Notes: generated by a model from the sequence alone, not told the origin. Shown: positions 44,715 through 54,000, counted from the stretch's first letter. The stretch: 64,000 nt of DNA from Planctomycetia bacterium (GCA_015075745.1 JABTTW010000002.1:1-64000), one strand, 5' to 3'. Translations and numbers: made by a program.

Positions 44715-47273
44715 TTGAAGATACTGACCATTATTCTGACTGCTCTCGCCGCCTTTTCGATGAATTGTACGCCGGCGAAAGCTGGTACGCCGATTGTTCG
44801 CGACATTCGCGAAGAGGTCTTTTACCACATCATGCCGATCGCTTATCGCGATTCGAACAATGACGCCCAGCGGTTCGGGGATTTCGGGGGATTGACCGCT
44901 TCGCTCGATTACCTTGAGGGGCTCGGCATTACGGCGGTGTGGTTGAACCCGATCTTTCCATCGCCGGCGTATCACGGGTATCAGCACGGCGCGGCGGATC
45001 AGATTAATCCGTGGTTTGGGGATGAGGCGGGGTTCCTGGCGTTTGTGGATGCGGCGCATGCGCGGGGCATCAAGGTGTTCCTCGATTTCGTGGTTTACGG
45101 GATCAGCCATCAGACGGCGTGGTATCAGAACGCATCGGGTAACCCTGCGAGCCCTTATGACAACTGGCTGGCGTTTACGAATGGGTCGAACACCAGTTAC
45201 CTCGGCTCGACTTACAACACGTGGAACGGCAGCAGCGTCGGCTTCATTCACTGGAACCTGAACGACGCGAATCCGTTTGACATGGTCACCGAGTGGGCGA
45301 AGCACTGGCTGGACCCGAACAACGACGGCGATCCGTCGGACGGGATTGACGGATATCGGCTCGATCATGTTTGGCAGCGATACGGCAGCGGCCCCAATGG
45401 GTGGGGCTACAACATGGATGACTTCTGGTTTCCGTGGAAGCAGGCGCTGCGCGAGGTGAACCCGCATGTGTTCACGTTTGCCGAGCAGGCGGACTGGGGC
45501 ATTACGGGGGTTGAAATGCTGCTTGGCTTCGACGCGGGGATGACGAAGCCATTTGAATTCGCGGCGCGCGATGCGCTTTCGAACGAGACGGCCACGCCGC
45601 TGTATGACCGGATGACACTGACGACGGCGAACGTGCCGCCGGGACGAGCGGCGATGGCGATCATCGGCGATCACGACGTGGACCGGCTGGCTTCGACGTT
45701 CGGCGGGAGCCTGGCGAAGGCGAAGCTGGCGGCTGCCATCCTGATGACACAGCCGTACACGCCGATGATTTATTACGGCGACGAATTGGCGATGCTGGGG
45801 GTGAAGGGGAACTTCGGGAGCGACGCCAACGACATTCCCATGCGCGAGCCGTTCAAGTGGAACGCAGTGGCGGGCCCGCCGATGTCGAACTACTGGATTC
45901 TCAATGCCGGGGCGTACAACGGTCGCTACTCGCAGAACAACGACGGCCGCAGCGTCGAGGAGCAGGAGGGGGTTCCGGGATCGGTGCTGGAGACTTATCG
46001 CACGCTGATCGCGACGCGGAAGGCGAGCGCGGCGCTGAAGTACGGGACTTACATACCTGTGACGTCGAACACGACGCGGTCGTGGGTGTTTCTGCGGCAT
46101 GCGGTGGGGGAGCAGACGCTCTTGGTTGTGACGCGGATTCGGAATTCGTCATTCAACACGACGCTCAATCTGTCCAATCTGCAGATTCCCGGGGGGAGCA
46201 CGACGGTTCAGGATGTTGTGACCGGCGACGTGTTTACCAATCTGACGGACGCGAACAAGGCGGCGTACACGATCAACATGCCGGCGTATGGTTATAATAT
46301 TCTGGCGATCAACGCGACGCCGATCGGGCCTGCGCCGGCCGAGTTGGACGGGCTGTTCATTCCGCAGAAGCTGGGGCCGGTGAGCATGGTAGCGACGCAG
46401 ACGACGCCGACGGGGCTTGGGGATAATGCGTGCGAGCTGGATCAGATGTTTGTGCGTCTGCAGGCGAACGGACTACGCGTGAGTTTGACGGGGAATCTGT
46501 CGGCGAACGGGACGGCGATGGCGCTATTGATTGACAGCATTCCGGGCGGACAGAATGTGCTGAACACCAGTACGCTTTCGCCGCCGCCGGCGGGGCTGCA
46601 ATTGCTCACGGGTTTGCAGCTCGATCCGGGGTTTGCGCCGGACCAGCTTTTCTTCATCAATTCGCCGTCGGGCACGATGTATGTGGATCAAGTTGCGCTT
46701 CCGACGGGTGCGCCGGGTGTGAAGACCTATCGCGGGCAGGGGGTGGTGGCGAACGGATCGGCGCTACTGAGCGGCGGGGTGAATCCCAACGGTCTGCAGG
46801 TCGGCATGCACAACGGCAATGCGGCGGGCGTGACCGAGCTCGACGCGGCCGGGGCGGAGACGGCGACGAGCGGCTTCGACATGCTGATTCCTTATGCCGA
46901 CCTCGGCATCGCGGGGACGGCGGGGACGACGCTGCGACTGGCGGCTTTTGTGGTTGAGGGCGGGGGATATGTGAGCAACCAATGGCTGCCGTCCGTGCCG
47001 ACGTGGCCGTCGGATCTGGGCATCGCGCCGGACATGACGTCGCAGGCGGGTGATCAGTATGTTGAGGTGATCATTCCACTGCGCGGGGACGCGAATTGCA
47101 GCAGCGGGATCGGGTTTGATGATGTGGCCGCTTTCTCGCTCGCGCTACTGGACCTTGGGGAGTATGGATCGCAGTATCCGGGGTGCCCGGCAACGAGCGC
47201 GGATGTCAACGCGGACGGGTATGTAGATGCCCGAGACATCGATGCGTTTGTCGGATTGCTGCTGGGGAATTGA
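44715..47273 (+). CDS. Secreted GH13 alpha-amylase-family enzyme with dockerin-like tail
   Basis: This 852-aa exported glycoside hydrolase acts on alpha-glucans or related sugars. A signal peptide precedes the catalytic barrel. The catalytic triad is visible: nucleophile D217 (DGYRLDHV), acid/base E257 (FTFAEQAD) and D321 (GDHDVDR). The conserved strand FLDFVVYGISHQ is also present. A beta-sandwich domain follows the barrel, then a region of about 270 residues of beta character. Residues 792-852 hold two EF-hand-like loops (GDANCSSG..GFDDV and ADVNADGYVDARDI) of dockerin type, common in Phycisphaerae-like planctomycetes. The start is TTG with a weak ribosome site. The precise substrate is not determinable. 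Confidence 0.92.
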   Translation: MKILTIILTALAAFSMNCTPAKAGTPIVRDIREEVFYHIMPIAYRDSNNDAQRFGDFGGLTASLDYLEGLGITAVWLNPIFPSPAYHGYQHGAADQINPWFGDEAGFLAFVDAAHARGIKVFLDFVVYGISHQTAWYQNASGNPASPYDNWLAFTNGSNTSYLGSTYNTWNGSSVGFIHWNLNDANPFDMVTEWAKHWLDPNNDGDPSDGIDGYRLDHVWQRYGSGPNGWGYNMDDFWFPWKQALREVNPHVFTFAEQADWGITGVEMLLGFDAGMTKPFEFAARDALSNETATPLYDRMTLTTANVPPGRAAMAIIGDHDVDRLASTFGGSLAKAKLAAAILMTQPYTPMIYYGDELAMLGVKGNFGSDANDIPMREPFKWNAVAGPPMSNYWILNAGAYNGRYSQNNDGRSVEEQEGVPGSVLETYRTLIATRKASAALKYGTYIPVTSNTTRSWVFLRHAVGEQTLLVVTRIRNSSFNTTLNLSNLQIPGGSTTVQDVVTGDVFTNLTDANKAAYTINMPAYGYNILAINATPIGPAPAELDGLFIPQKLGPVSMVATQTTPTGLGDNACELDQMFVRLQANGLRVSLTGNLSANGTAMALLIDSIPGGQNVLNTSTLSPPPAGLQLLTGLQLDPGFAPDQLFFINSPSGTMYVDQVALPTGAPGVKTYRGQGVVANGSALLSGGVNPNGLQVGMHNGNAAGVTELDAAGAETATSGFDMLIPYADLGIAGTAGTTLRLAAFVVEGGGYVSNQWLPSVPTWPSDLGIAPDMTSQAGDQYVEVIIPLRGDANCSSGIGFDDVAAFSLALLDLGEYGSQYPGCPATSADVNADGYVDARDIDAFVGLLLGN

Positions 47274-47294
47274 GGCGGCGCGAAAGGGCGCTTG

Positions 47295-47633
47295 TCAGTC
47301 GCTGAGGGCGTCGTCGATCGAGGCGGCGATGTCGAGGATCTGATCGAGGCGACTGCCGGTGATGATTTCCGCCACGCCTGGGCGGAGGCCGACAAGCCAG
47401 AGCTGGCAATCCCACTTTGAGACATCCTGATGGAGTTTGAGCAGGGCGCCGATGCCGGCGCTGGTGATGACGGTCACTCCGGAGAAATCGAGGACGAGGC
47501 GCTGGGGCTTGTCGGAGATGGCGCGGGCGAGATGGGCGCTGAAGTCTGACGCCTCGGCGAAGGTGATCTGACCGGAGACGGTGACCACGGTCGCGCTCGA
47601 ACTGGCGAGAGTGCTGCAGGCAAAGTCTGACAC
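47295..47633 (-). CDS. STAS-domain protein (anti-sigma antagonist-like)
   Basis: This 112-aa single STAS domain has the typical strand TVVTVSGQITF, the strand RLVLDFSGVTVITSAGIGAL and the candidate phosphoserine S58 in TSAG. Such proteins switch partners by phosphorylation, releasing sigma factors or regulating other enzymes. No kinase or phosphatase partner is encoded nearby. The start is GTG with a GAGAGG site. It lies 42 bases after the small CxxC protein gene and may be co-transcribed. Confidence 0.9.
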   Translation of the reverse strand: MSDFACSTLASSSATVVTVSGQITFAEASDFSAHLARAISDKPQRLVLDFSGVTVITSAGIGALLKLHQDVSKWDCQLWLVGLRPGVAEIITGSRLDQILDIAASIDDALSD

Positions 47634-47675
47634 GCGCGATTACCTCTCGGGCCAAAGTGGTGAGCCGTTGATTTG

Positions 47676-47867
47676 CTATTTGTCTTCCGTTGCGTCGACG
47701 GTCGATTCTTCCGGGTCGCCGACGATCTTGCTCTTGACCTCGCCGCCGAGGCCGAGGCGTAGTTCGAGGTGCTTGCCGGTGGCGGAGCAGGTCATGTGAA
47801 TCGTGGTCTCGGGCATGTCCAGCACGTGAGACTCTTTGCAGGCGGGGCAGTCAAATCGAACTTGCAT
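47676..47867 (-). CDS. Small CxxC protein, hypothetical
   Basis: This 63-aa protein has an N-terminal CPAC pair and one further Cys in a short zinc-ribbon-like beta region (VRFDCPACKESHVLDMP), with an acidic C-terminus. A GGAGAAG site supports the ATG at 47867. Function is unknown. It may be a structural or metal-binding partner of the neighbouring STAS gene. Confidence 0.65.
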   Translation of the reverse strand: MQVRFDCPACKESHVLDMPETTIHMTCSATGKHLELRLGLGGEVKSKIVGDPEESTVDATEDK

Positions 47868-48089
47868 CAAACTTCTCCGGTGGCGGCCCAAGTGGCTTGG
47901 GCTGTTTTCTAAGGGCGTGGAGGATAGTCGAAAGCAAGCACTGCTCGCAAATGTGCCGAGCCCGCCTCGTCCACCGGACTGAAGCGTGGACCGGTTGTCC
48001 CGGTCCACGCTCAACCACGGCTGCGCGCGGAGAGCCTCCCTCCGGCGATTGTGGGCCGCATTCAGTATGGGATTGAGAAAGCGTTGTGA

Positions 48090-49625
48090 CTATGCCCGCT
48101 TGCCATCCTGCGGCTTGATTGCCGTGTCCGAACCACCTGAGGCGGACGTCCGACTGTCGCCTCCGGCAGGAGACACGTCGCCGCGTTTGAGGCCGGGCAG
48201 GCCGCGGATGATTTCCGCTAGGTCGGCTCCGGTGAGGGCCTCGATGATGGGCGGCAACTGCGAGATGATGTCGGTGACATCCTTGGTCAGTTTGCTCGCA
48301 CCGGCCCCGTGCCCGTCGCCGCCGGTGGAGACAATGGTGATCTTGTCCGTTTTTGAAAGCGGTCCGGCGATGGCCTGCGCCAACTCAGGGAGCGCCTTGA
48401 CGACCATCTCCATGACGGCTGCCTGGTTGTAGCCCTGCCATGCTTCGGCTTTTTTCTCCATGGCCAGGGCCTCGGCTTCACCTTTTGCGCGGATGATCTC
48501 GGCTTCGGCTGTACCGCGAGCCCTGGTGGCGGCGGCCTGACCTTCGCCGATGGCTCTTTCCTGGGCGGCGCGGCCCTCGGCTTCAGCCTGCAGTCGTGCT
48601 TTTTCGGCGAGGGCCATTGCCTCGATGCGGAATCGCTCGGCTTCGGCTGAGGCTCGGACTGTGGCCAGTAGCTCCTGTTGCTTGCGAAGAACTTCCTTCT
48701 CTTCGAGTTCGACACGCTTCTCGCGTTCGATGATCTGGACTTTCATCTCTTCGACCTTGACCGACTGGGCCGTTTTGTTCTTTTGAAGATCATAGGCGAG
48801 GTCGCTTTCGGCCTTTCTCAGGTTGACAGACGCCTGATAGTCCGCCCGCTTCATTTCATAATCGCGCTGGGCCTCGGCAATCTTGGCGTTGGCAACGAAT
48901 TCGGCCTCTCGGGCGAGTTGATTTGCCTGCGCCGCCTTGATGTCGGCGTCACGCTTGGCTTCGGCTTCGGCGATGATGGCGTCGCGCTTGACCTGCGCGG
49001 TGCGCGGCTTGCCGAGTGCGTCGAGGTAGCCTTCGGCGTCCTGGATGTCTCGCAACGTAAAGCTGTCGATGGCGAGGCCCATGTTGGCCAAGTCGCCGGT
49101 TGCCACTTCCTGGACCTTTGACGCGAATGCGTCTCGATCCTTGTAGATTTGCTCAACGGTCAGGGTGCCGACGATGGCGCGGAGGTGGCCTTCCAGGGTC
49201 TGCCGCGCAACATCCATGATTTGATTCGTCGGCATCGACAGGAATCTCTCGGACGCCGTCTTGATGCTCACTTCGTCGCCGTGAATCTTGACCTGGGCCG
49301 TCGCCTCGACGTTGATTGATACGCCTGTTGCCGTGTAAATCTTTTCCGTGGTGACATCGATCGTCATCAACTCGAGTGAGATGATTTCGCCGCGTTCGAC
49401 GATCGGCCAGACGATGGAGCCGCCGCCCTTGCACACTCGAGGACCGCTGGCGCCCCTTCGACCGAAGATGATGATCGCCTGATTGGGACCGACTTTTTTG
49501 TATCGCCACGAGTAAAAGAATATGACGGCGAAGAAAAGCAGTCCGATGATCATGCCGACTGCGAGCCAACCGCTGACGGTGGGGGCAGCCTGTGCGAGTA
49601 GCGAAATCGTTGCAGACGCATTCAT
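48090..49625 (-). CDS. Flotillin-family SPFH protein
   Basis: This 511-aa membrane-associated scaffold has one N-terminal membrane segment (VGMIIGLLFFAVIFFYSW) followed by the SPFH/band 7 domain (KVGPNQAIIIFGRRG, AQVKIHGDEV, LRAIVGTLTVEQIYKDR). A long Ala/Glu/Lys coiled coil (about 210-400) precedes a Gly/Ser-rich C-terminus. Flotillins organise membrane microdomains. The NfeD gene lies 31 bases upstream on the same strand, the classic YuaF/YuaG arrangement. The start has an AGGGAG site. Confidence 0.93.
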   Translation of the reverse strand: MNASATISLLAQAAPTVSGWLAVGMIIGLLFFAVIFFYSWRYKKVGPNQAIIIFGRRGASGPRVCKGGGSIVWPIVERGEIISLELMTIDVTTEKIYTATGVSINVEATAQVKIHGDEVSIKTASERFLSMPTNQIMDVARQTLEGHLRAIVGTLTVEQIYKDRDAFASKVQEVATGDLANMGLAIDSFTLRDIQDAEGYLDALGKPRTAQVKRDAIIAEAEAKRDADIKAAQANQLAREAEFVANAKIAEAQRDYEMKRADYQASVNLRKAESDLAYDLQKNKTAQSVKVEEMKVQIIEREKRVELEEKEVLRKQQELLATVRASAEAERFRIEAMALAEKARLQAEAEGRAAQERAIGEGQAAATRARGTAEAEIIRAKGEAEALAMEKKAEAWQGYNQAAVMEMVVKALPELAQAIAGPLSKTDKITIVSTGGDGHGAGASKLTKDVTDIISQLPPIIEALTGADLAEIIRGLPGLKRGDVSPAGGDSRTSASGGSDTAIKPQDGKRA

Positions 49626-49656
49626 TATATAGTCTCCCTACGGTCTCCGACCCGTT

Positions 49657-50298
49657 CTACGAACGTGACTGATCACTGCACGGCGCAACCGTGCAGACGT
49701 TCTTATCGCTGCGCGTGATGACGACGCGATCGCCAGTGCGAAACTCATGCTGGGTCGCACTTCTGGCAGCGCGTGTATAGCGCATGCCGCGGACAATATA
49801 GGCGATGGTGCCGAGGCCTTTAGCGCTGATGGCGCTGAGCACCTCCGCTTCGAGTCCAATTTCGTCACCGGGCCTGGGCTCATTACCGCCGTCGGCGCCG
49901 GCGTAAATAATGCCGACCGCCTTTCGCAGGACGAGGCTGACAGCGATACCTGCGCCGATGGCGGGACCGAGAGAAGCGCTTCCCCAATGGGATTGCCACT
50001 CGGTGAGCATGAGACCGACCAGGGCAAAGCAGACGAGGAAGAATGCGAGCATCATCGGGCTGAGTATGCCGGGTGCGCTTCTTGCGCCGCTGTCATGATG
50101 CGACGAATCATGTCCTACATCGTGACCGCTGTCCGCGGCGGCATCGACATCGCCGTCGGCATCGCCGCCCAGTCCGCCCATGAGCAGACTGCCGATCAGA
50201 ACTGTTCCTCCAAGCCCGAGTGCCGCCCAATAGGTGTGAACGACCGAGACCGCCAGGAGATGAATTCCGTCCAAAAGCTCAATCGGTGCCGCGGACAC
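49657..50298 (-). CDS. NfeD-like membrane protein
   Basis: This protein of about 213 aa is the usual partner of flotillin. Membrane segments (YWAALGLGGTVLIGSLLMGG and MMLAFFLVCFALVGLML) flank an Asp/His-rich loop. A third segment precedes a C-terminal OB-fold with GDEIGLEAEVLSAISAKGLG and GDRVVITRSD. The start is uncertain: I chose GTG at 50298 because it directly precedes the first membrane segment, while a longer frame to ATG 50466 overlaps a good plus-strand ribosome site. Probably co-transcribed with the flotillin gene. Confidence 0.8.
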   Translation of the reverse strand: MSAAPIELLDGIHLLAVSVVHTYWAALGLGGTVLIGSLLMGGLGGDADGDVDAAADSGHDVGHDSSHHDSGARSAPGILSPMMLAFFLVCFALVGLMLTEWQSHWGSASLGPAIGAGIAVSLVLRKAVGIIYAGADGGNEPRPGDEIGLEAEVLSAISAKGLGTIAYIVRGMRYTRAARSATQHEFRTGDRVVITRSDKNVCTVAPCSDQSRS

Positions 50299-50432
50299 GT
50301 GCCCTACCCGCCTTTCCACCCCCTGACAATTATGGCGCAACGCCTTGACATGGCCATTATAAACGGGCTCGCAGATTACACCGCATGCCGCCATTGGAAG
50401 CGCGACAGGCGGGCATGTGAAGGAGGTAATAG

Positions 50433-50618
50433 ATGAATCCGCGCGCCGGCGAATCGTTGCTGCCAACCAGATGGCACTTTCTTTCTGTCCTGATGTTTGA
50501 GGGTACCGAGGCCGCCGCGATCACGAGGCGCGTCCGCCACAAGGAAGCAGGTGCTGCGATTGATGAGTTTGAATTGTTCCCTCGAATGATCTCATTCACG
50601 AAAAGCCCATATGGCTAG
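50433..50618 (+). CDS. Possible 61-aa protein with strong ribosome site
   Basis: The ATG is preceded at ideal distance by a near-perfect AAGGAGGT (50420-50427). The 61-residue product (opening MNPRAGESLLPTRW) has no signal peptide or recognised family and is basic with an amphipathic middle. The strong site is the only evidence; the frame may not be translated. Confidence 0.4.
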   Translation: MNPRAGESLLPTRWHFLSVLMFEGTEAAAITRRVRHKEAGAAIDEFELFPRMISFTKSPYG

Positions 50619-51013
50619 GAACAAGCCGGCATGGCGAAGGGGAGTGGAGATCGGCATCGTATAGTGACGAAATGCTGTTTCAGAAGTACGTTCGCGAGTC
50701 GTATGTATGCTCTAACATATTGGCAATACATAGGTTACGAATTTTCCGTCTATTGTTTTCTCGTTTTCTAGGGGCTCTGCGGGGATTTGGGGCAGGAAAA
50801 GGAATCGCCTCCGGCAGAGTATTCACAAAACCCTTGCGGAGCGGGAACTAGTTGCTGTAGTATAAGTTATGGTGTTTTCGGCCGTCGCGGCCGGGAACGT
50901 CGATTCGCCTTCGGGCCGGTCAGACGGGCTTGAGAGTTCTACGGAGATTGGCCGCCCCCATGGGCTCTTTTAGTTTTCGCAAAGCATTGGCCTCGTTGAA
51001 GTAGGGACAAAAA
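50619..51013. other. AT-richer region upstream of HU-like gene
   Basis: This stretch is noticeably AT-richer than its neighbours and holds a candidate HU promoter at 50834-50863. No gene is supported. Confidence 0.4.
50834..50863 (+). promoter_or_regulatory. Candidate promoter of HU-like gene
   Basis: TTGCGG (50834-50839) and TAGTAT (50858-50863) are separated by 18 bases. The leader would be about 145 bases. Confidence 0.4.
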
Positions 51014-51355
51014 ATGACCACTGTCACCAAGAAGGACTTGATCGACAGGATCGCCGATCGTACGGGCAACAAGCGTGTCGTGGTCAAGCGGATTATCCAG
51101 AGCTTTCTCGACGATATCGTCGAGGAGCTGGGCAAGGGAAACCGGCTGGAATTTCGAGACTTTGGCGTGTTTGAGAGCCGGGTCCGCGCTGCGCGGGTCG
51201 CTCAGAATCCCAAGACGCTGGAGCGCGTTGAAGTGCCGGAAAAGCGAACGGTGAAGTTCAAAGTCGGGCGGATCATGAAGATGAAGCTCGGGCTGGAATC
51301 GGAATCTCCCCGCAGCACCGGTCGCTCGGTCGGTCCGCAGCCCAAGCTTGGTTGA
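51014..51355 (+). CDS. HU/IHF-family DNA-binding protein
   Basis: This 113-aa nucleoid protein binds and bends DNA as a dimer. The HU fold spans residues 4-95: TKKDLIDRIADRTG helix-turn-helix, RLEFRDFGVFESRVRAARV arm and a strand ending RTVKFKVGRIMKMKL. The arm segment AARVAQNPKTLERVEVPEK is of HU/IHF type. A basic, Pro/Ser-rich C-terminal tail of about 18 residues is added. It is followed by a perfect 13-bp inverted repeat and stands alone. Confidence 0.93.
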   Translation: MTTVTKKDLIDRIADRTGNKRVVVKRIIQSFLDDIVEELGKGNRLEFRDFGVFESRVRAARVAQNPKTLERVEVPEKRTVKFKVGRIMKMKLGLESESPRSTGRSVGPQPKLG

Positions 51356-51369
51356 TGGTCCCGTCAACC

Positions 51370-51395
51370 GGGGTGAAACCGGCCGGTTTCACCCC
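51370..51395 (+). terminator. Perfect 13-bp inverted repeat after HU-like gene
   Basis: GGGGTGAAACCGG (51370-51382) is directly followed by its complement CCGGTTTCACCCC. No T-tract follows, so it may be a terminator without a U-run or a site bound by a protein. Confidence 0.55.
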
Positions 51396-51430
51396 TGCGA
51401 TCCCACTAAGATTGCAGCGGCAAAATTTGA

Positions 51431-51459
51431 TTGACGGGGGTCCCATTCTGAAGTACGCT
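51431..51459 (+). promoter_or_regulatory. feoAB promoter
   Basis: TTGACG (51431-51436) and TACGCT (51454-51459) are separated by exactly 17 bases. The predicted start falls near 51466, inside the Fur-like operator. Confidence 0.7.
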
Positions 51460-51463
51460 TAAT

Positions 51464-51478
51464 TGAGAATGAGTCTCA
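51464..51478 (+). promoter_or_regulatory. Fur-like operator of feoAB
   Basis: The palindrome TGAGAATGAGTCTCA matches the core of known Fur boxes (GAATGA..TCTCA type). It covers the predicted start site, just after the -10 box, where iron-loaded Fur could block transcription. Confidence 0.6.
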
Positions 51479-51527
51479 GTTGCGCGGCCCCGGCTGGGTC
51501 GGTTACCGCGCCGGAAAGGTTTGTTTT

Positions 51528-51785
51528 GTGGTAGCAGTAGTCGAGACAGATCAGTTGTGTCGTTCGCTGGCGAGCTTGAAACCAGGTGACCGGGGGCGAA
51601 TCACCGCGCTTTTGGGTGAGCCGTCAGTTCGGCATCGACTTCTTGAGCTTGGGCTTACCCGGGGAACGATCGTCGAAATGATCCGCGTGGCGCCGCTGGG
51701 TGATCCCATCGAACTCCAGCTTCGCGGTTATCGATTAAGTGTCCGCAAGGCCGAGGCAGGGGTCGTCCTGCTCGAATCAGCCTGA
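51528..51785 (+). CDS. feoA: Ferrous iron transport protein A
   Basis: This 85-aa cytoplasmic SH3-like protein assists FeoB. The typical opening LASLKPGDRGRITAL and the strand GDPIELQLRGYRLSVRKAEA identify it. I chose the GTG at 51528 because of a GGAAAGG site eight bases upstream and because the sequence before it is not conserved. The stop is eight bases before the likely feoB start, an operon with the Fur-regulated promoter. Confidence 0.9.
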   Translation: MVAVVETDQLCRSLASLKPGDRGRITALLGEPSVRHRLLELGLTRGTIVEMIRVAPLGDPIELQLRGYRLSVRKAEAGVVLLESA

Positions 51786-51792
51786 TGCCCGC

Positions 51793-54000
51793 GTGAAAGA
51801 CGCCGCCCACACGTCACTTCGCATCGCCGTTGTCGGCAATCCCAATTCCGGCAAGACCACGATATTCAATGTCCTGACTGGTTTGCGCATGAAGGTCGCG
51901 AACTATCCCGGCGTCACGGTTGAACGGCGCGAGGGAAAGTTAATCGGGACGGACTCGACGCTCATTGATCTTCCCGGGGTTTACAGCCTTTCCGCGAGAT
52001 CACCGGATGAGGAGATTGCGCGCGACGTTCTTCAGGGGCGGATCACCGGCATTCCCGCGCCGGACGCCGTCCTGATTGTGGTCGATGCGAGCAATCTCGA
52101 ACGGCAGCTTTACCTCGCCACGCAGATCATTGAATTCGGCCGGCCGGTGGTGATTGCGCTCAACATGATTGATGAGGCGGAGAAGCGCGCGATTCAAGTT
52201 GACGCAGGCAACCTATCGAGATTGCTCGGCGTTCAGGTTGTCCCGACGGTCGCCACGACGCGACGCGGAATCGACGCGCTGCAGCACGCCCTTGCTTCGG
52301 TGTCGTCATCGGCCGTGCAGACTGAGCGCAGGTTTGCCCTTCCCGCGGGCTTCGAGGAGGCCATCGCACAAATCGCCGAGGGCCTGCGGGACAGTGGGGT
52401 TATTCCCGAAGTTACTGTTCGTGCCGGCGCGCTGTTGTGGTTGATGGATTATCTCTCGGGTGATGTGCCCAGTCGCCGTTCGGCTGAGCGGTTTCTCTCG
52501 CGACTTGCGCCGGAGCATTCTGAAATGTTGCGGCGTGAGGCAGATAAACTGGGAAAGGTTTTGCCCGAGGCGGCGAGCGTCGCCATTGAGGCTCGTTACG
52601 AGTGGATCTCCGAAAACCTCCTCAAAATCCAATCAGTGGAAACAGTCGGGTCTCCGACGGCGCGACCGGGGGGTCGCAGCGATCGAATTGATCGAATCGT
52701 CACGCACCGCGTGCTTGGCCCGGCGATCTTTGCAGCGGTGATGCTCCTGCTTTTTATGGGGATCTTCGCCGGGGCGGAGCCGTTGATGGGGCTCATTGAG
52801 TCCGGACAATTGGCCCTGGGACAGGCGATTTCCGCCCAACTTCCCGAGGGGGTACTTCGATCGTTGCTGGCGGACGGAGTGATTGCGGGGGTGGGGGCCG
52901 TCCTCAGCTTTTTCCCGCAGATATGCTTTTTGTTTCTGTTCCTCGGGGCGCTGGAGGATAGCGGCTACATGGCCCGGGCGGCGTTCATCATGGACCGGGT
53001 CATGGCGAAGGTGGGGTTGCACGGGAAAAGTTTTATTCCATTGCTATCGAGTTATGCGTGCGCGATTCCGGGGATTCTCGCGACGCGGACGATTGAAGAT
53101 CGGCGCGATCGCTTTACGACGATCATGGTCGCCCCGTTCATGAGCTGCTCGGCGCGGCTGCCTGTGTATCTCATCGTGGTCGCGGCCGTCTTCGCGGATC
53201 GCACGATGCTCAAGGCGGTGGTGATGTTTTCGATGTACGCCTTGGGGACGATCACGGCGCTGGTGCTGGCGATGCTCTTCAAACGCACGCTGTTCGCAGG
53301 GCCTCGGCCGCCGTTCATCATGGAGATGCCGCCGTATCGGCTTCCGAGGCTCTCGGCGCTATTACGCAGCACGTGGGATCGTAGCAAGCTCTTTCTGACG
53401 AACGCGGGGACGGTCATTGTCGCCGTGTGCGTTGTGGTGTGGGCGTTGTCCTATTTTCCGCGCACCGATCCCTCGGAGTTTTCCGAGAAGGCTCAAGCGA
53501 GGCTTGCGACGCTGGCTTCTGATTCCGCCGGGGGGGATGTCGAGGCGCGGGCGGCGGATCGCGAGCAACTCATTGCTTCTGAGCGGCTTCGGCACAGCTA
53601 CATCGGCCGGCTGGGCAAGTTCATCGAGCCTGCCATCAAGCCGCTCGGGTTCGACTGGCGCATCGGCATCGGCATCATGACCTCGTTTCTTGCGCGAGAG
53701 GTGTTCGTCGGGACGATGGGGATCACTTTCGCGGTGGGGCAGGCGGACGAGAATTCGGTGGCCCTGCGCGATCAACTCGCCGCGGCGACATGGCCGGACG
53801 GGACGCTTGTGCTGACGCCGGTGACGGGGATCAGCCTCATGGTCTTCTATGTGCTGGCCTGTCAGTGCGTGAGCACCCTGGCGGTGGTGAAAAAAGAGAC
53901 GGGCTCGTGGAAGTGGCCGGCTCTGATGTTCGCCTATATGTCGGTGCTGGCGTACGCGGGATCGCTGGCGGTCAATCAGATCGGCCGCATGATTGAGTGA
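51793..54000 (+). CDS. feoB: Ferrous iron transporter B
   Basis: This 735-aa inner-membrane protein imports Fe(II). The N-terminal G domain has G1 GNPNSGKT (15-22), DLPG, NMID and a switch region (NYPGVTVERREG). A helical GDI region follows, and about eleven membrane segments carry the two Gate motifs, including SSYACAIPGILATRTIE, with further conserved MAPFMSCSARLPVY-like sequence. The GTG at 51793 keeps the G domain at the N-terminus; no FeoC gene follows. It is the second gene of the Fur-regulated operon. Confidence 0.95.
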   Translation: MKDAAHTSLRIAVVGNPNSGKTTIFNVLTGLRMKVANYPGVTVERREGKLIGTDSTLIDLPGVYSLSARSPDEEIARDVLQGRITGIPAPDAVLIVVDASNLERQLYLATQIIEFGRPVVIALNMIDEAEKRAIQVDAGNLSRLLGVQVVPTVATTRRGIDALQHALASVSSSAVQTERRFALPAGFEEAIAQIAEGLRDSGVIPEVTVRAGALLWLMDYLSGDVPSRRSAERFLSRLAPEHSEMLRREADKLGKVLPEAASVAIEARYEWISENLLKIQSVETVGSPTARPGGRSDRIDRIVTHRVLGPAIFAAVMLLLFMGIFAGAEPLMGLIESGQLALGQAISAQLPEGVLRSLLADGVIAGVGAVLSFFPQICFLFLFLGALEDSGYMARAAFIMDRVMAKVGLHGKSFIPLLSSYACAIPGILATRTIEDRRDRFTTIMVAPFMSCSARLPVYLIVVAAVFADRTMLKAVVMFSMYALGTITALVLAMLFKRTLFAGPRPPFIMEMPPYRLPRLSALLRSTWDRSKLFLTNAGTVIVAVCVVVWALSYFPRTDPSEFSEKAQARLATLASDSAGGDVEARAADREQLIASERLRHSYIGRLGKFIEPAIKPLGFDWRIGIGIMTSFLAREVFVGTMGITFAVGQADENSVALRDQLAAATWPDGTLVLTPVTGISLMVFYVLACQCVSTLAVVKKETGSWKWPALMFAYMSVLAYAGSLAVNQIGRMIE

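Noticed and set aside
51370..51395. 13-bp inverted repeat as an insertion-sequence end
   Set aside because: No transposase or second end is present. Its place just after a gene better fits a terminator-like hairpin.
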